NCBI GenBank assembly: GCA_018136815.1
Contig: CM030932.1
Span: 9,191,628-9,255,627, forward strand
Direction of reading: 5' to 3'
DNA length: 64,000 bases
Origin: Isochrysis galbana
Taxonomy: Eukaryota > Haptophyta > Isochrysidales > Isochrysidaceae
Shown: positions 35,588-45,589 of the stretch, in pieces
Numbering within the stretch: position 1 is the first letter of the stretch
Layout: every line of letters starts with the position of its first letter
Made by a program: the position numbers and the translations under genes
The notes under the pieces: generated by a model
What the model saw: only the letters and a program-made list of their open reading frames with translations
Databases searched by the model: none
What the model was told of the DNA's origin: nothing

Positions 35588-37366
35588 TCATTTCCCGCGA
35601 TTGCCGACCTCAGAAATCACTTTGACCGATTTACCCTGTATGCGCTCAGCCCACTCACCCATGTACTCTTCAAAATCGTCGCACCAAAAGTCGGTGGAAT
35701 CTTGGCGCGACTTGTTCTCGGTTTCTTCTAGCCATCGTTCGGCCGCCTTGGGATGAAGAAGCACATCGCTCGACGTGGCGCGGAAGGCGGCGCCACAGCA
35801 CCCGTCCCGACCATGCTTGGCAGGGAGATATTCGACGCGCACGGAGTGAACAAAGGGGACGCCGGCCGAATCGTAGTTGATGAGGCGAACCGGACGCCGA
35901 GAGTCTCGACGCTCACGGATGCAGCGAGACATTCGGCGCACACCGTTGTGATCGGTCAGAGGGCCCTGGATACAGGAGAGCGATCGGCCAAGTATGTCAA
36001 GACCAGAGGGCCGGAAGCCGCATAGACGGAGCCAGCCAGCCGATGCCCACTCAACGACGTAGGGGGCAGTCGCGCTCGTCACGACGATATAGCCGTCGGG
36101 GTATGGCTCGGGCGGCGGCACGAAGAGCGAAAGCCGTGCTAGAAAATGCTCCATCTGGGATGCCTTGTCCGAGGAGTGCCGAGCACCGGTGCATGGAGCG
36201 GCTGGCGCCGCGCTGACAGGTATAGCGGGTGAGATTGGGGGGGTGATGCCCACCCGCGCCTGCTTGCAGGCCTCGTGCGACGGAGCTGCATCTGCGCGCA
36301 CGGCGCGTCCCGGCTTAGTTGATGTGCGCCAAGAGCGAGAGCTGCCACCCAAGAGGCCGCTGCCCCCGAGCGAGGCGAGGGCCTCGAGCGTGCCCAGCCA
36401 GCCGCTCGGTTTCTGACGTACGCTGGGCGGTGGGGCTGAAGGATCTGGAGAAACCGGCACGGGCGCCGTTCGTCGCGGCGCTGATGCGCGGGCAGCGGAG
36501 CAGTCCAACAAGGGCCCACATCCCGAGGTGGACAATAGACCAAGGCGTGGGAGCCTGTCGGCACCGGCCTTGCCCAAGTCGACCTGCACGAACTCTGCGT
36601 CCGTCGTACCCGTAGATGGCACGTTGGCAACCTCACACGCGCCCGCCTTGGAGCCCGTCAGGTCGCTAATGCCCGTCGGCCACGTGGGAGTAGTGGCGGT
36701 GACCATCGAGTTCCCCTCACGGAAGATAGGACACCAGAGCGCAGGTTCGCTCAGTGCCTCAGAGAGCGCACCAGGAGAGGGTGGCTCCCCCGGGGTGGGC
36801 GGGAGGCGCTGAGGAAGTTCGTCGGACGACGAGTGAGCCGAGATGCCCATGGAAGTCGGCGTCTGGGGGAAGTCACCGCCCTCGAAGCCGTCGAGAGAAG
36901 AAGAGAGGTTGAGAGTTGAATCGGCGCCGTAGCTCTTGAGGGCATCAGGCAGAGTGAGCGGCGGCAGCTGACGCACCTCGCTCGCCGTGGAGATACGGCA
37001 GGTGGTGACGCGGATGAAAGTGACCTCCCCCGCAGCGGAGAAGATGGGCGCGGCCGAGGCCATGTGCCGAAAAACCTGGCCGTGCCGGTCTCTGGAGCAG
37101 AGAGGTGCTCGCACAGCAAGTCCGTGGAGCAGCTGCGCAAGGAGGCCGGCAAGCTGTAGGTCGGTCTCCTCCTCGGTCCCCTCGAGGCAACGAAGGTCGG
37201 CGCGGTGGCCGAAGGTGTCCCTCCACACGGGCGTTGAGTAGAGGATGGGGAAGGGTGGGCTAGCTTGGCAGAGAGCGGCAGCCACGCCCGGCAGAGCAGC
37301 ATCGGGAGCGGCGCAAGAGTGCCAGACGCTCTCGGTCTCACGATGGGAGGCGGGCGAGTCGATCAT
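35588..37366 (-). CDS. Double PAS/LOV-like protein (592 aa)
   Basis: Intronless frame from ATG at 37,366. Two PAS-type domains: residues ~35-125 (PFPILYSTPVWRDTFGHRAD, RCLEGTEEETDLQL, ending TFIRVTTCRI) and ~420-535 (YIVVTSATAPYVVEWASAGW, LRLCGF, DILGRSLSCIQGPLTD, INYDSAGVPFVHSVRVEYLP). The second follows LOV spacing closely, including the IQGPxTD turn, but the photochemical Cys of the LOV GxNCRFLQ motif is replaced: here it is GRSLSCIQ, with Leu in the Cys position and a Cys two residues later. The first domain has GHRADLRCLEG at the same place. The ~290-residue linker is Ser/Pro-rich. The C-terminus is acidic and aromatic (DFWCDDFEEYMGEWAERI). No kinase or DNA-binding domain is visible. A signalling or redox/light sensor is inferred from the domains; a covalent LOV photocycle is unlikely. 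Confidence 0.75.
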   Translation of the reverse strand: MIDSPASHRETESVWHSCAAPDAALPGVAAALCQASPPFPILYSTPVWRDTFGHRADLRCLEGTEEETDLQLAGLLAQLLHGLAVRAPLCSRDRHGQVFRHMASAAPIFSAAGEVTFIRVTTCRISTASEVRQLPPLTLPDALKSYGADSTLNLSSSLDGFEGGDFPQTPTSMGISAHSSSDELPQRLPPTPGEPPSPGALSEALSEPALWCPIFREGNSMVTATTPTWPTGISDLTGSKAGACEVANVPSTGTTDAEFVQVDLGKAGADRLPRLGLLSTSGCGPLLDCSAARASAPRRTAPVPVSPDPSAPPPSVRQKPSGWLGTLEALASLGGSGLLGGSSRSWRTSTKPGRAVRADAAPSHEACKQARVGITPPISPAIPVSAAPAAPCTGARHSSDKASQMEHFLARLSLFVPPPEPYPDGYIVVTSATAPYVVEWASAGWLRLCGFRPSGLDILGRSLSCIQGPLTDHNGVRRMSRCIRERRDSRRPVRLINYDSAGVPFVHSVRVEYLPAKHGRDGCCGAAFRATSSDVLLHPKAAERWLEETENKSRQDSTDFWCDDFEEYMGEWAERIQGKSVKVISEVGNRGK

Positions 37367-39503
37367 GTGCTAGCAGGGAAGGAGTAAGGGCAGCGCGGCC
37401 GGGACGGGAGTGAGAGGGAGAGCGGATGGGGGAGGAAGGGGGCGATGAGGGGGAGGGGAGAGAGGAATGTGGGGAGGAGGAGGAGGGCTCGTGGACCGCC
37501 TCGGACGTTGGTGTGGTTATGTGAGAAAAGACCCGTGGAGGGTAAGAAGAGCCGAGAGGGAGGGAGGGGGCGGCGTGGAGAGCACGCCGCTCGATCGATT
37601 GAGCGAGAGGGAGAGAGGGCGAGGCGATGGCGAGCGAGAGAGGATCGGGAAGAAGTCGGAAGGCGGAGCGACGCCGGTGGTTACGTGGAGAGATGGACCA
37701 GAGGAGAGAGAATAGAAGAGGTGTGGCAGAATGAGCGATGTGGCGGTTGTTGGCGTGTGCCAGACGAGCGAGAGAGGGAGAGAGGGAGGCGTGTAATGAG
37801 GGAGAAGGAGAGAGAGAAGTGAAGATTGGGAGGGAAGGGAGGAAGGGAGGGGGGTGTGGGAAGAAGAGGAGGGAGAGAGAGAGAGGGTGGGGGTGGAGAA
37901 GGGGGGGGAGAGTTTGGAAGGAGGATGATGACTGATGACTCGGCGCGAGGAGGGCTCGCCCTTCGGGGCGCGGGGGGGCGGGGGGGCGGGGGGGGGGGGG
38001 GGGGGGGGGGGGCGCGGAGAGGCTTTTTTGGGGGGGGGGGGGGGTTGAAGGGGGGGGGGGGAGAAAAGGGGGGGCCGGGCGGGGGGCGCAAGGGCGAGCG
38101 CTCGCGATCTGCCGCGAGAGATGTTGCGCGAGGGGGGAGGGGCGGCGGGGGGAGCACCTGCCCCTCCGCCCCCCCCCCCCCCCGCGCGGAGCTCAGCGCG
38201 AGAATCAAGGGGAAGAGCCAATCTCATTCGCACCTTCCCTGCGTCAGTGGCGCACGCGCCGTGAATGGGAAGAGGGAGGGTCCATAGTTCGGAGGGAGAT
38301 TCAATGCGTTTCCACTCTACGGGTTCGCGTGGTGCTTTGTTGGACTTTCTTGGTTCGGAGTGGGGAACGTTTTATGGACTGCTCCGTCCGTTGCTAGTCG
38401 CCCTCGTCTCCGTGTGTGCGCATCTATCTCGGGGTTTCTGGAGACCGGCGTGGCCCTGGGTTAATCTTTTAGGTGGCGTTCCGTCGAACACGGGACACAA
38501 CTAAAGATAATACTCGAATGTATGTACTAGTAAACATAACACTTTCCATCGCTGCGCAAGCCGCCCAAGGTGGCGTTACCTGAATGCGCGGTCAAATTAC
38601 AAAATCGCCTGTCGGAACGCGCGCGAGCGACAAGAGAGCGACGGTCCGACGGAGCGACAGTTACGCACAGGAATAAGGAAGGGATCTTTCGAAAAGCCAT
38701 AAGTGAATTGATGAAGACCGATGTGAAACAGCGCCGCGTGAACTCTTGGACACTCGAAAGGCGTAGAAGCGCGGATACATTTCCTTCTGCTTCATAAATG
38801 TGAATAGAGACACATATTGAGTTAAAATATACAGATTGGCTGAAAATAAAAATTTATTCGCATGGTCCTCTTTCGACGGAACGCGACCTTCACTTTACCT
38901 TGTTTTGATGGGCCGTACGAGTAGGGACAGAGGCGTCCAGCTGAGAAACGGGAAGCACATAGGAGAAAGAGTTCGAGGGTGCCCTGATCTGGAACTATGA
39001 GATAGCTGCGACTCCCCCCCCCTCCCCCCTCCCCCTCCCCCTTCCCTCCCTGATCTGGAACTAAGAGATAGCTGCGACCCCCCCCCCTCCCCCCCTCCCC
39101 CTCCCCCTCCCCCTCCCCCCTCCCCCTCCCCCCTCCCCCCTCCCCGCACACATCGGGTTCTTTGTTCTTTGTTTCCCGTTCCGTCTAGCGAAATCGACGC
39201 GAGTGCTCGTATCGAGCGTTCGATGAATTGCTGATGAGTGAGGTGAGACTTGATGAGATGACGAGTTGGGAGAATTCTTTTTTCTCCGAAGCCAGCGTTG
39301 GAGAGAAATAGAGCTTGTCGAACCGAGACGCTCATCTCGGCCATCTCGATCATCCCACAGAGCTGGGCGACCGAGCTAGAGGGAGGTCTCCATGATCTGG
39401 AGAGGAGATTGCAGTCGTTCCCCTTTCCCCTTTCCCCTCCCCTCCTCGCCCACTTCCCCTCGCCCTTTTCTGGATTCCCCACGATCGCGTAGGCACACCG
39501 GCC
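37367..39503. other. G-rich/GA-rich promoter-side spacer with a family-A LTR fragment
   Basis: 37,440-37,960 is GA-rich and probably the 5' region of the PAS gene. 37,975-38,070 contains very long G runs and 38,168-38,182 a C run (strong G-quadruplex potential and likely sequencing difficulty). 38,630-38,750 is a family-A LTR fragment on the reverse strand. 39,015-39,145 is a CCCCCTCCCC tract preceded by a 44-bp duplication of the block around CTGATCTGGAACTA-GAGATAGCTGCGAC (38,983 and 39,050). Confidence 0.5.
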
Positions 39504-39860
39504 ATGCCCACCAAGAGCAAGTTGCCCGAGGACGTGATCGAAAGGGTGAGGTCAAGCCAGCTTCTTGTCATGCTTGCCATCAATATGATGGCCGCCGCCG
39601 ACTACGCCCTCGGAGCAGGACGGCTCGACGTGGCCTGCACCAAGTACTGCCGTGCGACACACTACTTCAGAGCAAGTGTCAGGATTTACGCGCATGATGA
39701 GGAGATGCGAGCTTGGGTCGAGGGGCGTCTGAGAGCATGCGCCGAGAAAAGCCAGATATTATTCGGCGCCAATCGACGATCATCAGGGGTCCATCCTAGG
39801 GGCGCTTGCAACGACGATATGGTGCTTGGAGTTGGAGCATGTGCGGCTGCTGCAGCCTAA
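39504..39860 (+). CDS. Small MIT-like helical protein (118 aa)
   Basis: Intronless frame with a good start context (GCCATGCCCACC). Residues ~20-85 form three predicted amphipathic helices: LLVMLAINMMAAADYALGAG, DVACTKYCRATHYFRASVRI and EEMRAWVEGRLRACAEKSQI. The A-x-x-Y-x-x-A spacing, the Gly turn and the final R-x-x-x-C-x-E-K helix resemble an MIT domain, which binds ESCRT-III tails in proteins such as VPS4. No AAA or protease domain follows, so it may be a stand-alone helical bundle. The C-terminal 30 residues are Ala/Gly-rich. Similarity is by pattern only; a TPR-like hairpin is the main alternative. Confidence 0.45.
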   Translation: MPTKSKLPEDVIERVRSSQLLVMLAINMMAAADYALGAGRLDVACTKYCRATHYFRASVRIYAHDEEMRAWVEGRLRACAEKSQILFGANRRSSGVHPRGACNDDMVLGVGACAAAAA

Positions 39861-41440
39861 CGTGACTTGCAGGCACTTCCTCCACCAGATCGATGGCCGC
39901 TGCCGCATACTCGTCCCCGCTCGATTATGAGCTACCATAGCGCTGATCAATGCAGCTAAATGAAGCACGCTGTGCCTCCGGGCACCTCGTAAATCCTCTC
40001 GCTTGTCCGCTTGTCTTTGAAGCCTCATGCTAGACATGAACTCGCAACGAGTTTCACCTCTATGCTCAGCTCACTCATTTGGTATACTCGACACCGTATC
40101 GTCAAGTGCTTTCAGGTCACCCTTCGTCAAGCTCAACTCGCATGAGTATGAGGGCATCTTCCTTCATAGTACATATCTTTTCTCACATTATCGAGGGCCG
40201 CTGCAGTTCACTTCTGCTATTCAGCCGGGATACAAGTAATCGTTGAATTCTCCTTCGACTATCATTAGTACCCATGAGCTGCAACTATTCCTGAGAGTGT
40301 TCGACGAACCATTTCAGCTCGTGATTCTTCAACTCAATCCATTGAGACGGAGGAGGAGACAACATGCCGACTTCCATTCGTGTGGCTGCCCTCGATGCTT
40401 GACAATCTCACAATTGAGAGGTTGGGGCTAAAGCAATTGAAGCTGACCTATAACATATCAACTACTGAAGAGCCCGTGGTGTAGATACCTTATTACATTT
40501 CTGCGTTCGACAAGCAGTCGGTTGAGGTGATATTGACGGTGATGGAGATGTGCTGCAGGCCACTTGTCTCTTGTATCATCCTGAATATGTAGTGCTACTA
40601 CTAGAAGCATGAAATATAGTAGTAGTAGTAGAATATTACGGCATATTAATATGGCAACCGGAGGTCCAGAATCGCCGCCCCTCAACATCTAGCCCGCATA
40701 TACACCTCCCCGATGATCATAACTAGGGACTCCTATATGCGCTTCCAGCACATAACTCACGCCGCCGAATTGGCATATACATATATATAACCGATTCCCG
40801 GATCGAGATGGAGACCCTCTTTCCTCTTTGTCGACTACGCAAACAAGCCGACAAATCTTCCTCTCACTTAGGGACGTGCCCGGCACTCGACAACATCTTT
40901 AAAACGATCCACGATCTTAGAGATGATCCCCCATCTCATATCTCACATCGATGAAACTAAAAACTACTCCCGCCGACCTTATAGGGCAGTCAAACAGTGA
41001 TTTATAAATAACTACTAACACGGGGGGGGGGGGAATTGCTTTTTTGACCGTCCTCCCAAGCCCCCCAAAACTCCGGGGGGACTCACCTGCCGCCACGAAA
41101 AATTTCCGAGGAAAATGGTGGGTTTTACCCTATTTTACCCCTCCCCTCGCTCCCTGCTCCCCCTTTGCACACGCGCTCACGCGCTTGGGCTCTGGGGCTC
41201 TAAAAAAAATTCTTCGAAGGTGCTTGCTATGTTGCTACTGACTCACACCCCTCCGGTATCGCACTCGCCATTGCCTAAACCCCACACTCTCACCCCCGCT
41301 CCCGCTACCCCCCTACGGGGGGTGGGCCCGCGTGCACTACGACGGGCCAGGCGGATGGTGACGAATTGTGATGGCCCATAGGGCCTAAGGGCAATGAGGA
41401 AGGAGGCATGCCGGCGGTAGGCGCGGCGGAGGAGACGACT
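39861..41440. other. Spacer without recognised genes
   Basis: AT-richer than its surroundings, with TAGTAG runs (40,595-40,630), a TATATA stretch (40,775-40,790) and a G run at 41,023. 41,040-41,400 contains CCCC-rich unique sequence. I see no coding frame with composition or motifs I would defend. Confidence 0.35.
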
Positions 41441-42060
41441 TCAGAGGTGCTGACGGGCTAGGAATGCGGGCAGGCGGGCTTGGGCGAAGGCGAGGACGGC
41501 GGCGAGAGCGACATCGAACGAGCGGCGAGAGGCGAGGGCGAGTGTGAGGAGAGCTGTGATGGCAGGGGCTGGCAAGGCGAGGAGGGATTGTAGGGTATGA
41601 GTGTTACGAGAGCGAGAGCGACGAGAGCGAGAGCGACGGATGACGACTGACGACAGGACGACGGACAAAGACACCCAGGAAAACACTCCGACTCTCGCCC
41701 CACGACTTTCTCACATAACTCGACTGAAATCAAACCCAAACACTCCGATCAGACAACGACGGACGACGATCAAAGGGCAACCTGTCGGCGATCTTGTCTG
41801 GAACGGGAATCGCACCATAACGGAAACGAGAGGCAATCTTGCTACGCAGGATTCCAAGAGACCTACCGAATAAGACGAGAGAATTTGCGATGTGCCTAAG
41901 GGGGAGATACGAAGAGGTCGCAAATTAAACCTGATTGCCCCCAGAAGCAGATAAAGAAAAAGAAACGTAGGGAAGATAGCAAATTAAACCTATTTGCGAG
42001 GCGCCTGGGAGGAAGAAAGGTGGGGAAACTTCCCTTCTCTTTCGAGAAAAAAAAACTTCT
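41441..42060 (-). mobile_element. LTR-retroelement family B: LTR, leader and gag start
   Basis: Reading leftwards: LTR (42,060-41,890, matches 33,165-33,300 and 54,540-54,700), a leader (41,890-41,710 matches 33,150-32,935), runs of CGCTCTCGCTCTCGT, then a gag-like start at 41,514 with MSLSPPSSPSPKPACPHS and a stop at 41,458. 59,760-59,960 repeats the leader and gag start in the opposite orientation. No polymerase is attached. Confidence 0.55.
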
Positions 42061-42924
42061 TAATATTCTCGCCGCTCACGCGACTCTGCACTCTAACACA
42101 TGCAGCCTCGCCCGCCGCTCTCATCCCCCCTCCACCTGCCTTGCGGCCCGTCCCTCGTGCGCTACCTAGGGGCTGGGTGTATGGGGTTTCCTGCAGCAGA
42201 CGGTGTGCACCGATCCCCGATAGGTTTTTTCCACTCCTTCCTCCTGTACCATCGGTCTATCGGTTTCTATATTGTTTCTTTTTTTTTTTTAGACCTATGA
42301 GATGGGCGGCGTGTTTCCGTTCTTTCGGGAGTTGAGGCAGGGCGGGTGAGTGAAGCGTCGTGACGGCTTATGCGCGGTTAAGCTAGCTTTTCCGTTAGTT
42401 GGAGTGCATTGGCTATTGCGGCCAGGTTGCCGCCTAACATCAGTGTGCCTTTATCGTTGAATGTAAAGACGGGTGCGCAAAGCTCACGCGGGGACTTGAG
42501 CTTCGGTTTTCTCCCTTGTGAGGCTACGCTAGTGCGTGCGGTCGAGGGCTTGTCCGGGGGGGTGAGCCCTCTGGCGAGGACCGTAAATCTGCTAAGGGTG
42601 TTTTCGATGACCGGCACGTAGCACATATACAAGCCACGGATATCAGCTAATATTCTGCTCGCTCAGGGCGCCTTTGAGGTGATATCAGCTGATGAGGTCC
42701 ATCAGCTTATATATATCAGCTATGATATCAATGTCAGCCTCGAAGTTGGTGTCAGCTGATGAACTAATGCACCATCACTGACGCTGCTCTCCGTTGCGCC
42801 GGCGTTGCGCCGGCGTTGTTGACGACATGGACGAGGAGGCACTCAGGTCGGGCCCCGGAAACCGAAAATGAAGGAATAAAGGGGGGCAGGGGAGGAAGTG
42901 GAAGTGGAGGGAGGGAAGTTAAGG
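42061..42924. repeat. CTTAATATTC repeat, palindromic TATCAGCTGA block and GAAACCGAAAATG repeat
   Basis: 42,055-42,200 is a forward copy of the CTTAATATTC...CTAGGGGCTG repeat, abutting the family-B LTR. 42,640-42,775 is rich in ATATCAGCTGAT-type palindromes. 42,835-42,900 is a copy of the CCCCGGAAACCGAA interspersed repeat. No gene is supported; a frame at 42,378-42,632 (reverse) has no recognisable features. Confidence 0.45.
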
Positions 42925-43414
42925 GCTCCTCGCGTTTTAGGCTAAGTCGCGCGATCAGGTATCGCCGGTGCAAGGAACCGCCCCCATGTGTGACCCTGAT
43001 TCCCCCTCAGGTGTTGGCCGTTGGATTATACCGTGGCGCTATTTTACTTCGGTCTTCATCAAATCACTTAAGGGTTTTCGAAAGATTCCCTCCTTATTCC
43101 CGTGCGTAACTGTCGCCCCGTCGGATCGTCCGTCACCCCGTCGCTCTCTTGTCGGCATTCTCTTCCTTGTTCGATCTGCCAGCGGGTTCCTGTGCGTTCC
43201 GTGATAGGGATACGTTAGTGTGGAGGGTGTTGACGTGAGTGTAGTGTCATCTCGTCGGTCCATCGGCCCCTAGCCGTCTGTCGTCTGTCGTTCTTCGTTC
43301 GTCGCTCTCGTTCTCGTTCTCGTTCCCGTTCTCGTCCCTCGTTCTCAACACTACCTCAATACCAAACCTCTCCAATCCCTCAGCCCCAGCCTATCCATCC
43401 CGATCCGCCCAGCC
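42925..43414 (+). mobile_element. LTR-retroelement family A: LTR part and leader
   Basis: Reverse complement of 980-1,400 and, for its first ~200 bp, of 52,270-52,520. Order on this strand: GCGTTTTAGGCTAAGTCGCG, CGGTCTTCATCAAATCACTT, GTGCGTAACTGTCGCC, GATAGGGATACG, then the TCGTTCTCGTTCTC leader and the gag start at 43,415. Confidence 0.55.
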
Positions 43415-43591
43415 ATGTCCGCTCCGTCGTCGCGCTCGCCCTCGCCCAAGCCCGTCCTCCCGCCTTTCTCTGCTGAGGAGGTGGTCCAGCCCGTCATTGG
43501 CCACCCCCCAACTTCCGCCGTGCCTCTCGCCGCTTCCCTTCCGACCCCTCCGTTCCCATCTGAGGCAGTGGTAACCTCGGATCTGTCATAG
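43415..43591 (+). pseudogene. Gag N-terminus of LTR-retroelement family A (58 codons)
   Basis: Starts MSAPSSRSPSPKPVLPPFSA like the 773-979 copy, then diverges and stops at 43,591. The two copies agree for about 28 codons and then differ by short insertions and deletions, so at least one is decayed. No downstream gag-pol sequence. Confidence 0.45.
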
Positions 43592-43907
43592 AAGTAGTAG
43601 CCAGAATCTTCAGATGTTGGTTTTCTAACTCCTTAGACTTTTATTAAGCAAGATTTGATGCTACCTCTGTCGAGGGTAAGCAAGGGACACGCAAGCTCCG
43701 AGCACGTGCCAGACACAGCCTCACACGCCGCACGCGATTGTGCTTCTTCCAGCTCCCCACAGCTTACTTGTTAGCCATCATGCATTGCAACATGCTTGTC
43801 CTGTAGATCGGGTGCGGTTGTATAACCGATCTCACCAAGGACTAGTCCAATGGAATGGGACTTCCGGAGGCGACACGGACACATGCGTCTTGGAATCCAG
43901 GTGGTGC
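43592..43907. other. Short spacer at the 3' side of the TPR gene
   Basis: Nothing recognised; presumably 3' flank of the leftward TPR gene. Confidence 0.3.
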
Positions 43908-45242
43908 TCACAAATATTTCCCATTGACATGGCTCAGATTGGACGTGAAGTGATACACTTCCGCATTCCAGGCCGTGCGCGTCTCCATGCGCACTGTGAG
44001 GCCACCCGCCTTGAGGACCTGTGGCAGCTGCCAGTCCACATCGAGAGTTCGTCCATACATGTTGAACGCCATTTCGTGCTGTGGCGGGACGGACTTGGAA
44101 ACGCCGGCCGCCTTGAGCTGCTCCGCATTGCGTATATGCATGTGGCCGCGGTTCTTTGTTGCCAGATGGCACCTTGGGTTGAGGGCCAGTGCAGCATTGT
44201 ATAGCTGCATAGCTTGTTGCAGCTTCCCCTCGTCTTCCCGAACTGTGCCCAAATTGAGCAACGCGAGCGAGTGAACCAAGCGCTGCTGTGGGGTACGCGG
44301 GGGGTTCTCATCAAGGCACAGCTGATAGCATGCAGCTGCCTCAGCGGGACGCAAGAGCGCCTTGAAAGCATTGCCTCGGTTGAGCTGCACATAGGGCCGT
44401 AGCTCTGGAACACGAATCGCGATCTCGTATTCAGCCAACGCCGAAAGCTGATCGCCCTTGTCGAACAGCTCATTGCCACGCAGAAACTCGACTGCCTTGG
44501 CATCCCTCATCTCCTCCAACCGGGATTGACGGAGACTGAGAGTGGAAGCGGAGACTTTATCCGAGAATTTGCGCTTCATCTCTGCCCCCATACGTACAAG
44601 TTTAGACTCGTCTGGTGGGGACAGGTGGTGTGCCGGGAAACCCACAGGGCCTGTTGGGATCCAGCCTGGCACAACGGCATCCTCTGCTCGAGTGGCTGTT
44701 GGTGGTTCGATCGGCTTGCCCGCTGCGCGCCGGCGCGCAAAGGCACCGCGAACTTGGGCTCGATGTTCCGCGATGTGATCCCTCAGCTCATCTTTGCTTA
44801 AAGGCGGCTCTGCTGCCTCCAGCTCGAAGGGAACCTCCTCAAGTACACTAGCACGGACCTGCCCTGGAGGCTCGTCACTTGTCCGCCGCTGCTTGGGCCC
44901 CAGCTCAGCAATGGACGAAAGGGCCATAGCGCGGTCGATACTATTGTGCCAGCTGCCGACATACTTGCGCATGGGATCCGACGGATCGACACTCGACCAC
45001 CCACCATCGCTCTGGGTGAAGGCGGTGGGGTCTGCTCGAGCACTTCTGGTCGGCTTGAGCCACGAAGTCGCCGCTGCCGAGAAGGAGCTAGCAGCCTCCG
45101 GCCCAGCGAGAGTGGCGGTGCTTGTGGCAAGGTTCATGGTCCTCCATGTGGCTGTAGCGTTGAATTCTTGTGTCGACTGGCTTGCCGCCGACTTACTTAA
45201 CACACTGGAAGCCAACGACCGCGAGGAGGCAGCAGCGGCCAT
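43908..45242 (-). CDS. TPR-repeat protein (~444 aa)
   Basis: Frame from a Met at 45,242 (MAAAASSRSLASS) to 43,908; an earlier in-frame Met at 45,320 would add 26 residues, but the later one follows an acceptor-like CCTCAG and looks more natural. In numbering from 45,320, three tetratricopeptide repeats are visible at ~273-306 (AVEFLRGNELFDKGDQLSAL), ~308-341 (PYVQLNRGNAFKALLRPAEA) and ~351-385 (ALLNLGTVREDEGKLQQAMQ), with the usual W/L-G-Y-A-P pattern. The N-terminal 260 residues are low-complexity, with a conserved-looking WRTMNLATST segment and a GPVGFPAHHLSPPDESKLVR linker. TPRs form protein-binding scaffolds; the partner is unknown. A short C-terminal tail (~90 residues) has no known domain. 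Confidence 0.7.
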   Translation of the reverse strand: MAAAASSRSLASSVLSKSAASQSTQEFNATATWRTMNLATSTATLAGPEAASSFSAAATSWLKPTRSARADPTAFTQSDGGWSSVDPSDPMRKYVGSWHNSIDRAMALSSIAELGPKQRRTSDEPPGQVRASVLEEVPFELEAAEPPLSKDELRDHIAEHRAQVRGAFARRRAAGKPIEPPTATRAEDAVVPGWIPTGPVGFPAHHLSPPDESKLVRMGAEMKRKFSDKVSASTLSLRQSRLEEMRDAKAVEFLRGNELFDKGDQLSALAEYEIAIRVPELRPYVQLNRGNAFKALLRPAEAAACYQLCLDENPPRTPQQRLVHSLALLNLGTVREDEGKLQQAMQLYNAALALNPRCHLATKNRGHMHIRNAEQLKAAGVSKSVPPQHEMAFNMYGRTLDVDWQLPQVLKAGGLTVRMETRTAWNAEVYHFTSNLSHVNGKYL

Positions 45243-45326
45243 CTGAGGCCCAGCGGTGCAAGCAGAGCAAGAGTCCCAGCTGAAACCGATGTTCCGTAGA
45301 ATTATAATGCCGATACACACCTCACG

Positions 45327-45535
45327 CTAGTGGAGTTCCTCCTTCCAGGCTTCGGCAAGCGACGCCGTTCGTCGCGCAACTGTCCCGCGAGATAAGGCCG
45401 ATGAGATGAGAATGAGAGAATGATGCGAATCGATCTTCATGTCTTGGTGCACGATTTCGGAGACCACGCGGAACATCTGCTCACCGTTCAAGTGCTTCGC
45501 GTACGTCTTGAACGCGAGCAAGCGCTGCGAAATTT
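45327..45535 (-). other. Orphan exon-like fragment
   Basis: From an acceptor CTTCGCAG at about 45,540 the frame reads EISQRLLAFKTYAKHLNGEQ, then MFRVVSEIVHQDMKIDSHHS, LILISSALSR and EAWKEELH with a stop at 45,327. Its composition looks like real protein and a donor-like CTAGGTGAGTG lies ~50 bp upstream, but beyond that the sequence is a copy of the 24.7-kb repeat. It may be the 3' exon of a gene cut off by repeat insertion, or an upstream frame of the TPR transcript. Family not recognised. Confidence 0.35.
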
Positions 45536-45589
45536 CTGCGAAGTCAGGACGGACGTAGCGCGCGGTCAGATAGATTCATACACTCACCT

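Noticed and set aside
37517-38290. Gly-rich and Pro-rich frames upstream of the PAS gene
   Set aside because: They arise from G and C runs and GA repeats; no domain and likely 5' UTR/promoter.
42680-42765. CTGATGAG sequences suggesting hammerhead ribozymes
   Set aside because: The required GAAA core and three helices are absent; the motif is part of ATATCAGCTGAT palindromes.
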